A stretch of DNA of 25,846 bases from the NCBI GenBank assembly GCA_029880025.1, contig JAOUPE010000002.1:1-25846 (forward strand). The letters are read 5' to 3'. The position numbers and the translations under genes were made by a program. This document shows, piece after piece, positions 21,338 through 25,846 of this stretch. The stretch comes from Caldifarciminota bacterium. Its GTDB lineage: Bacteria; Hydrothermota; Tepidihabitantia; Tepidihabitantales; JAOUPE01. The first letter of the stretch is position 1, and each line of letters starts with the position of its first letter. Below the pieces are notes generated by a model. It saw only the letters and a program-made list of their open reading frames with translations. It had not been told where the DNA came from and made no database searches.

Positions 21338-23464
21338 CTATCTGATTACAACAAATTTTTCACGTGCCTCAAAATTATCGGTCTTCATCTTCACAAAGTA
21401 AACGCCGTTTTTAAGTCCTCGACAATCGGTATTAATCAGATAGTTGCCAACTGCTTTGGTGCCAGAAATAAGAGTCTTTACTGTTTGACCATTTATGTTA
21501 TAAACCGTGATTTCAACATTACTTTGATTAGGTAGGGTAAAACTTATGGCAAGATTATGGGGGGTAGGATTTGGATAAGGTTTAAATAACGTAACTGCTT
21601 GAACTTCAATTACCGTCAGCCATTCTGAAACCGTATCGTTTTCTGGATTTTCATCCGTCTCAAGATAGGTCGCTGCGCCTTCATTATAGTAACCGGTAAG
21701 CGCAAGCCAAGGGTCAAATGTTACGGTATCAATTTCACCGGCTTCTAAGCCAATAAAACGAAAATCTGAATACTCGCACCCGATATTGAAAAATATCCAG
21801 CAATCCTCATAAAAGCTGCCAAAGTTCTTCACGACCGCAGTCGGCGTAACGGTCGAACCCGCATATATCGTATCCAGCGGTTCAAGTATTTCAATCACTC
21901 CGACATCATGTTGATAAACAATCGTCTGGGTCTGATATGAAACTTTGACGCTATCAAGGGCTGGCAAATAGGATGGATTAGTGTAGCCCAATTTTGCCAT
22001 ATACTGCAAGTAACGCGCTCTAAGTGATTGTGGTATGGGTCTGCCATTTGTGACTTCAATCCAGGGTGTCCAGGTACTATCAGGACTTGAGGTATTACCA
22101 CTTCTCAGAAACATTTGGATTTGGGCGCCGGTTGGTTGATATCCTGACCAAAATGCCTTTTTCCAGGTTGCGACAAATCCGGCATCAAAAACTGATGATA
22201 TATAATCTTCGCAATATTTTCGATTATAGGTATTCCCGACTTCTCGGAACATTGCGTGATGGTCCCTGCCTTCACAAGGAATTACTTGGTAAGCTCTAAA
22301 ATTGGGACCCCAAAACAGATACGAACCAACACCAGCGGCGAAGTTGTCTAAGTAAATATCGAGCTGCCCATCATAATTGAAATCGGCGATGAATCCACCA
22401 CTACCCCAAACTAAAGTATTGATTTCAGTCCGGTTTCGATTCGAATAACCATTTCTGCTTCCCCAGTAGATTAAAGGCTTCAATTCCGCTTCACCCTTGA
22501 TATAAAGTATGTCCAAGTAACCGTCACCATTCAAATCGCTTACTGAACTACCGCCTAAGGCTGGACCTCCTGGATTCAATTCCTGATGATTTTGAAAACC
22601 TGATTCGCTGCCCCAATAGATATATATATCCTCAATCGAACCACATCCGGTAAAGACCAAATCCAACCAACGGTCACCATTCAAATCAGCTACCGAAGTG
22701 CCATGAATGTTATTGCTCAGAAAAGGCAAGTCAGTATGATTACTGGCGGAAAAGCCGTTTTCACTACCCCAGTAAATAATATTTGAGGAATCGTCTCGAT
22801 TCGCAATTAACAAATCTAACCAATTATCTTTGTTGAAGTCGGCAGTTTCAAGATTGTGCCCGGTCAAACAGGTTACCGGCAATTCGGTTCGATTATTTAT
22901 TGAATAACCTGAAGCGCTCCCCCAAATTACCGCAGCTTTTCCGCGGCAGTAATTACCAATCGCGATATCTAAATAGCCATCTTTGTTGAAATCAGCGATT
23001 AGACCGGTTTCATTAGAACCATCGCCCAAAGCAAGATCGGTTTGATTATTAGGGTCAGGACCGTTTTCAGTTCCCCAAAAAATTGAAAGACTCGGTTCGT
23101 AATATCGAGATACCACAAAATCAGCATAGCCATCCTTGTTTAAATCGGCAGCGTCGCAATTACCGCCCGCACCACCTGGATTATAAATCGTTCTTCGATT
23201 AATTGAATATCCGTTAGAATCTCCCCAATAGATGTAGCTATAGCTGCTCCAGTATTGGTTGACAAACAAGTCAAGAAATCCATCATTATTTAAGTCGAAT
23301 CTCGGCACAAATTCGACCGCCCCGCCAAAACGATGTGAAGCATAAAGATTGTGTTCGAAAGCGCCATCTTTGAAATCTTGTTGAGTGCACTCAACCCATA
23401 GATATTCCGAAGGTTGTATACCGCTTAGGGTTGCTACCATAAGCATTAAGACAATATTAAACAT
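21338..23464 (-). CDS. secreted FG-GAP/VCBS-repeat protein with type IX (Por) secretion tail
   Basis: 708 aa, ATG with GGAGG 6 nt upstream. Signal peptide at the N-terminus (FNIVLMLMVATLSG). About seven repeats between ~residues 50 and 390 pair a calcium-loop motif (DLNNDGFLD, DLNKDGYAD, DFNKDGYLD, DFNKDNWLD, DLNGDRWLD, DLNGDGYLD, DFNYDGQLD) with an IYWGS-x-NGYS element, forming an FG-GAP/VCBS beta-propeller. A middle beta domain (to ~520) is followed by a CARDB-like segment (VGVIEILEPLDTIYAGS..VKNFGS). The last ~80 residues (KPYPNPTPHNLAISFTLP..VEITVYNINGQTVKTL..GVYFVKMKT) are a Por secretion-system C-terminal sorting domain. Likely exported by Sec, then carried to the cell surface by a type IX system encoded elsewhere. 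Ligand unknown; adhesion or polymer binding is inferred. Confidence 0.9.
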   Translation of the reverse strand: MFNIVLMLMVATLSGIQPSEYLWVECTQQDFKDGAFEHNLYASHRFGGAVEFVPRFDLNNDGFLDLFVNQYWSSYSYIYWGDSNGYSINRRTIYNPGGAGGNCDAADLNKDGYADFVVSRYYEPSLSIFWGTENGPDPNNQTDLALGDGSNETGLIADFNKDGYLDIAIGNYCRGKAAVIWGSASGYSINNRTELPVTCLTGHNLETADFNKDNWLDLLIANRDDSSNIIYWGSENGFSASNHTDLPFLSNNIHGTSVADLNGDRWLDLVFTGCGSIEDIYIYWGSESGFQNHQELNPGGPALGGSSVSDLNGDGYLDILYIKGEAELKPLIYWGSRNGYSNRNRTEINTLVWGSGGFIADFNYDGQLDIYLDNFAAGVGSYLFWGPNFRAYQVIPCEGRDHHAMFREVGNTYNRKYCEDYISSVFDAGFVATWKKAFWSGYQPTGAQIQMFLRSGNTSSPDSTWTPWIEVTNGRPIPQSLRARYLQYMAKLGYTNPSYLPALDSVKVSYQTQTIVYQHDVGVIEILEPLDTIYAGSTVTPTAVVKNFGSFYEDCWIFFNIGCEYSDFRFIGLEAGEIDTVTFDPWLALTGYYNEGAATYLETDENPENDTVSEWLTVIEVQAVTLFKPYPNPTPHNLAISFTLPNQSNVEITVYNINGQTVKTLISGTKAVGNYLINTDCRGLKNGVYFVKMKTDNFEAREKFVVIR

Positions 23465-23486
23465 ATCTGCCTCCAGTTAACATCAT

Positions 23487-23515
23487 AATTATCATAATTT
23501 ATTGATTACTGTCAA
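23487..23515 (-). promoter_or_regulatory. candidate promoter of the VCBS-repeat gene
   Basis: On the minus strand TTGACA (23515-23510), 17-nt spacer, ATAATT (23492-23487), close upstream of the ribosome binding site; the leader would be only ~15 nt. Confidence 0.4.
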
Positions 23516-23692
23516 TATTTGGTTTGCAAGCATTAACCGACATGGTATCCAGCTAGATTGGTTTGAATTGGTCGTGAGATTTAAAAAGGGGGGCAAAAAG
23601 AATCTAAAGTCGTTTAGATTTTCTTAATAATCAGGCAGTAAATATTATCCTGGTTTAATAATTTCGTGCTTGATTATAAGATGCCCGGTTAT

Positions 23693-23719
23693 TGACACAA
23701 TCATTAATTCTATTACTAT
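23693..23719 (+). promoter_or_regulatory. candidate promoter of the GT-C gene
   Basis: TTGACA (23693-23698), 15-nt spacer, TACTAT (23714-23719). Transcription would begin at about 23726, next to the preferred ATG at 23727, implying a leaderless or nearly leaderless mRNA. Confidence 0.3.
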
Positions 23720-23726
23720 GGGTCGT

Positions 23727-25358
23727 ATGAGAAAATATATATATATAATTTTAATTTTAGTCATTATTGTTGCTGGACTGCTTCGATTCTATGGCATGGA
23801 TTGGGGTATTCCTAAAGAGCCATATTGGCGTAATCATTATCAAGACGAGGCGTTCGTTTTGGGTTTACTTTTCAAGATGGAGCCGCCCAGTCTAAATCCT
23901 CATTACTTCATAAATCCGACTTTTCATTATTATACGATATTATTCTCGTTAAAAGTCGCTTCGTTATTTCGTTATTTAAAATCATTCTCCTTGCCGATTA
24001 AAACAGACCGATTTGGGCAGCCAACCGAAAAAATCTCGCTTAGCGATTATGCTAAAATATTTAAAGTGGGAAGGTTAATTTCAATAGTTGAAGGGATAAT
24101 TCTCATCCTACTGATTTTTTTAATTACCCGTAATCTTTATAATGAAAAAGTTGGAATTATCGCTGCGCTCTTTTCGGCTATCATCCCTTCACTTATTTAC
24201 CAATCCCATTTCTTAGTGGTTGATGCACCAGGCGTATTTTGGCTAATATTAGCTTTCTGCTTTATCACGACTAAAGTCCCGGCAAAAAAGATGACCTTGT
24301 GGTTCATTTTAGCCGGGTTATTTATTGGTTTAGCCGCCGGCACAAAATATACTAATTTATTGTTATTTCTGCCCTTTCTGTTTAAAATCTATAATTTAAA
24401 TAAAAAAAAGAAAATACCTCTCTTAAAAAAATTATTTTGCAATTATACCTTTATCACAATTCTGGTAGCGGGTTTAATATTTTTGTTAACAACACCTTAT
24501 TCGATTCTTTCTTTAAACGAATTCCTTAATGGTGATGAAAATGGCTTTGGTGGTATCTTTGGCAGAAGAGGGTTACTCTATTATAATGCTTATCCAACTA
24601 ATTTGATTTTACCGTTTAGCCTTGCCACCTATCATTCGCTTCGTTTGCCCCTAACAATTTTTGCTTTTCTTAGTCTGATTTACCTAATTTATAAACGAAA
24701 GAATAGTGATTTGATGCTGCTGTTTTTTATCATCCCCTTTTATTTGATGCTGGTTTATCGAGCCTCTCCTCATCTTAGGCATATCTTGCCCGTACTGCCA
24801 TTTTTAATTATTGGTTTATCAAGAACAATCGAAGATTTAATATTAAATCAAAAAATAAGAGTCATTAAACCCTTTTTGATTGGTGCGATAATTTTTACAT
24901 TTGTTTATACCTTGTTATTCTCATTAGCAATGCTTAAAAGAATGACCCCGGTCGATACCCGTATCGAGTCGGCGGATTGGGTAAAAGAAAACATTCCCAA
25001 AGATGCGACAATTGGTCTAGCCAGTTTCTTTCCATGGAATTATACTCCACCAATTGAAATGATTACCGATAAAATAGTAATAACTGGTTACAATTACGAG
25101 AATCTTTTAAGATTGGCGCCTGATTATTTTATTATAACCGAATACGAAGTAAAGGAGTTTTCGGGTGCGCGTGACAATATCTGGACCTGCGAACAATTTA
25201 TTAAGCAGCTTGCTCAGCAAAACGAATATAAATTAGTAAAGAAATTTTATAATGAATTTGAGATATTGGGTGTAAAATTTTATCCTGATTTTCCAAATAT
25301 GGAGTGGAATCCAGTAAATCCCCAAATTTATATTTATGAGAATTCTCTAAGAAAATAA
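23727..25358 (+). CDS. GT-C type membrane glycosyltransferase (PMT/ArnT-like)
   Basis: 543 aa from the ATG at 23727. Upstream in-frame ATGs (23718, 23670) would add a polar tail ahead of the first membrane segment, and none of the starts has a ribosome binding site. Residues ~4-20 are hydrophobic, followed by a periplasmic loop with YWRNHYQDEAF (~34-44), which fits the first-loop D-E pair of GT-C glycosyltransferases (dolichyl-phosphate-mannose transferase/ArnT group). Some ten further hydrophobic segments follow (to ~residue 415), then a soluble C-terminal domain (~420-543: ESADWVKENIPKDATIGLASFFPW, YFIITEYEV), typical of this superfamily. It should transfer a sugar from a polyprenyl-phosphate donor to a protein or lipid outside the cytoplasmic membrane. 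Donor and acceptor cannot be read from sequence. It is divergently arranged from the VCBS-repeat protein. Confidence 0.75.
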   Translation: MRKYIYIILILVIIVAGLLRFYGMDWGIPKEPYWRNHYQDEAFVLGLLFKMEPPSLNPHYFINPTFHYYTILFSLKVASLFRYLKSFSLPIKTDRFGQPTEKISLSDYAKIFKVGRLISIVEGIILILLIFLITRNLYNEKVGIIAALFSAIIPSLIYQSHFLVVDAPGVFWLILAFCFITTKVPAKKMTLWFILAGLFIGLAAGTKYTNLLLFLPFLFKIYNLNKKKKIPLLKKLFCNYTFITILVAGLIFLLTTPYSILSLNEFLNGDENGFGGIFGRRGLLYYNAYPTNLILPFSLATYHSLRLPLTIFAFLSLIYLIYKRKNSDLMLLFFIIPFYLMLVYRASPHLRHILPVLPFLIIGLSRTIEDLILNQKIRVIKPFLIGAIIFTFVYTLLFSLAMLKRMTPVDTRIESADWVKENIPKDATIGLASFFPWNYTPPIEMITDKIVITGYNYENLLRLAPDYFIITEYEVKEFSGARDNIWTCEQFIKQLAQQNEYKLVKKFYNEFEILGVKFYPDFPNMEWNPVNPQIYIYENSLRK

Positions 25359-25378
25359 GGTATCGAACTAATCAATTT

Positions 25379-25525
25379 TTACCGCACCGAGATATAGGAA
25401 TGACCAGATTTGGGCGATAATCCCATTCTTTCGGCTACTTCTTTCTGGGACAGACCTGCCTTTTTACGAATTTTTCTTAAAAGTTCAGCCATTTCTTTGG
25501 TAAAAACAAAAGTCCTTTTATGCAT
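25379..25525 (-). CDS. short XRE-type helix-turn-helix protein, probably truncated
   Basis: 48 aa, ATG at 25525 with AGGA 3-4 nt upstream, stop TAA at 25379-25381. The translation begins MHKRTFVFTKEMAELLRKIR and continues KKAGLSQKEVAERMGLSPKSGHSYISVR. LRKIRKKAGLSQKEVAERMGLS is a clear XRE/Cro helix 1-2 signature. Typical domains continue after the recognition helix with 'ISRIERG' and two more helices, but here the frame stops directly after YISVR, so helices 4-5 are missing. It is either a decayed remnant or a frameshifted antitoxin/regulator. It ends 20 nt from the convergent GT-C gene and its start lies ~45 bp from the leader of the repeat array to its right. No toxin partner is seen. Confidence 0.6.
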   Translation of the reverse strand: MHKRTFVFTKEMAELLRKIRKKAGLSQKEVAERMGLSPKSGHSYISVR

Positions 25526-25567
25526 TATCCTATTTTAAATTGTATTGTCATTAAAGATAAAATCAAG

Positions 25568-25649
25568 CCAAATTTTCTTCTAAGTCGTCCTTCGTCAATC
25601 GCTTATCGTATTTTCGTCAAAGGGAGGGGGTACCGTCTAGGGGGTGGCC
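25568..25649 (+). repeat. conserved ~80-bp leader of array B
   Basis: CCAAATTTTCTTCTAAGTCG through AGGGAGGGGGTACCGTCTAG and the first GGGGG, matching the minus strand of 5710-5630 with about 6 substitutions in 82 and no gaps. Sequence beyond both ends of the leader is not similar between copies. Confidence 0.85.
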
Positions 25650-25846
25650 TCCTAAGTGGCTTCGGGAGTAGCCTCGGAAGCAGACTCGGGAACCGACTCC
25701 GGAGTAGCCTCGGAAGCAGACTCGGGAACCGACTCAGGGGCAGACTCGGAGACAGACTCAGGAATTGACTCCGGAGCAGACCCGGAAGCAGACTCGGGAG
25801 CAGACACGGGGGCAGACCCCTAAGCAGCCTGGGGAACAGACAGGGG
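25645..25846 (+). repeat. 12-nt-period degenerate tandem array (array B), cut by window edge
   Basis: At least 17 units of exactly 12 nt, consensus GGNAGCAGACTC. Examples: GGAAGCAGACTC (three times), GGGAACCGACTC (twice), CGGAGTAGCCTC (with near copies), AGGGGCAGACTC. It is related to the minus-strand unit of array A (GGNAGCAGGCTC). A higher-order 36-nt repeat is visible at 25668-25739 (three units duplicated). It runs off the right end. The open frames through it (G-S-R-L / G-N-R-L) are not called as genes. Confidence 0.9.

Overview
The window looks like chromosomal DNA of an AT-leaning, Gram-negative-type bacterium, probably an FCB-like or candidate-phylum lineage (WOR-3/Stahlbacteria-like is my guess from memory, not a proven assignment). 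Reasons: a secreted FG-GAP/VCBS repeat protein with a type IX secretion (Por) C-terminal tail, a SecA with an enlarged insertion and SEC-C tail, a yebC-ruvC-ruvA-ruvB cluster, a GDP-mannose/rhamnose module, and intergenic regions packed with dispersed repeats.

Layout. (1) 1-5.25 kb is an accessory, defence-like region: two different proteins ending in a TIR-like nucleotide-binding domain of the CAP12/Pycsar-effector type (186-1358 minus, 4443-5243 plus), an unrecognised protein with a possible HEPN-like R-x5-H motif, and a DUF5677-type protein. (2) 5.25-10.1 kb is repeat-rich. It holds a GC-richer secreted S41 peptidase gene bracketed by two copies of a hairpin-bearing dispersed repeat, a dapF-type gene with both catalytic cysteines replaced by serine, and degenerate 12-nt tandem arrays at 5.42-5.65 kb and 9.22-9.74 kb. 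The C-terminal codons of dapF seem to come from such a repeat. (3) 10.1-13.2 kb, minus strand, is a probable operon rpmB, GDP-mannose 4,6-dehydratase, GDP-4-keto-6-deoxymannose reductase-like SDR, GT2 glycosyltransferase: supply and transfer of a GDP-6-deoxyhexose (D-rhamnose type) sugar. (4) 13.5-17.4 kb, plus strand, is yebC-ruvC-ruvA-ruvB, then tRNA-Ile(GAU) with its own strong promoter, then sppA starting only 9 nt after the tRNA. (5) 17.4-20.9 kb, minus strand, is secA and a small membrane/coiled-coil protein. (6) 21.3-25.4 kb holds the secreted VCBS-repeat protein with a clear terminator, a GT-C family membrane glycosyltransferase, and a short truncated XRE-type HTH reading frame that was easy to miss. 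(7) The right edge enters another 12-nt repeat array, which shares a near-identical ~80-bp leader with the array at 5.4 kb, in inverted orientation.

How it fits together: sections 3-5 are housekeeping and envelope functions (ribosome, Holliday-junction resolution, Sec export, signal-peptide degradation, glycan synthesis). Sections 1, 2 and 7 are the plastic part. The most unusual signal is the family of 12-nt-period arrays with a conserved leader. The leader changes between copies are all non-synonymous in the one long open frame, so the element is probably not protein coding.
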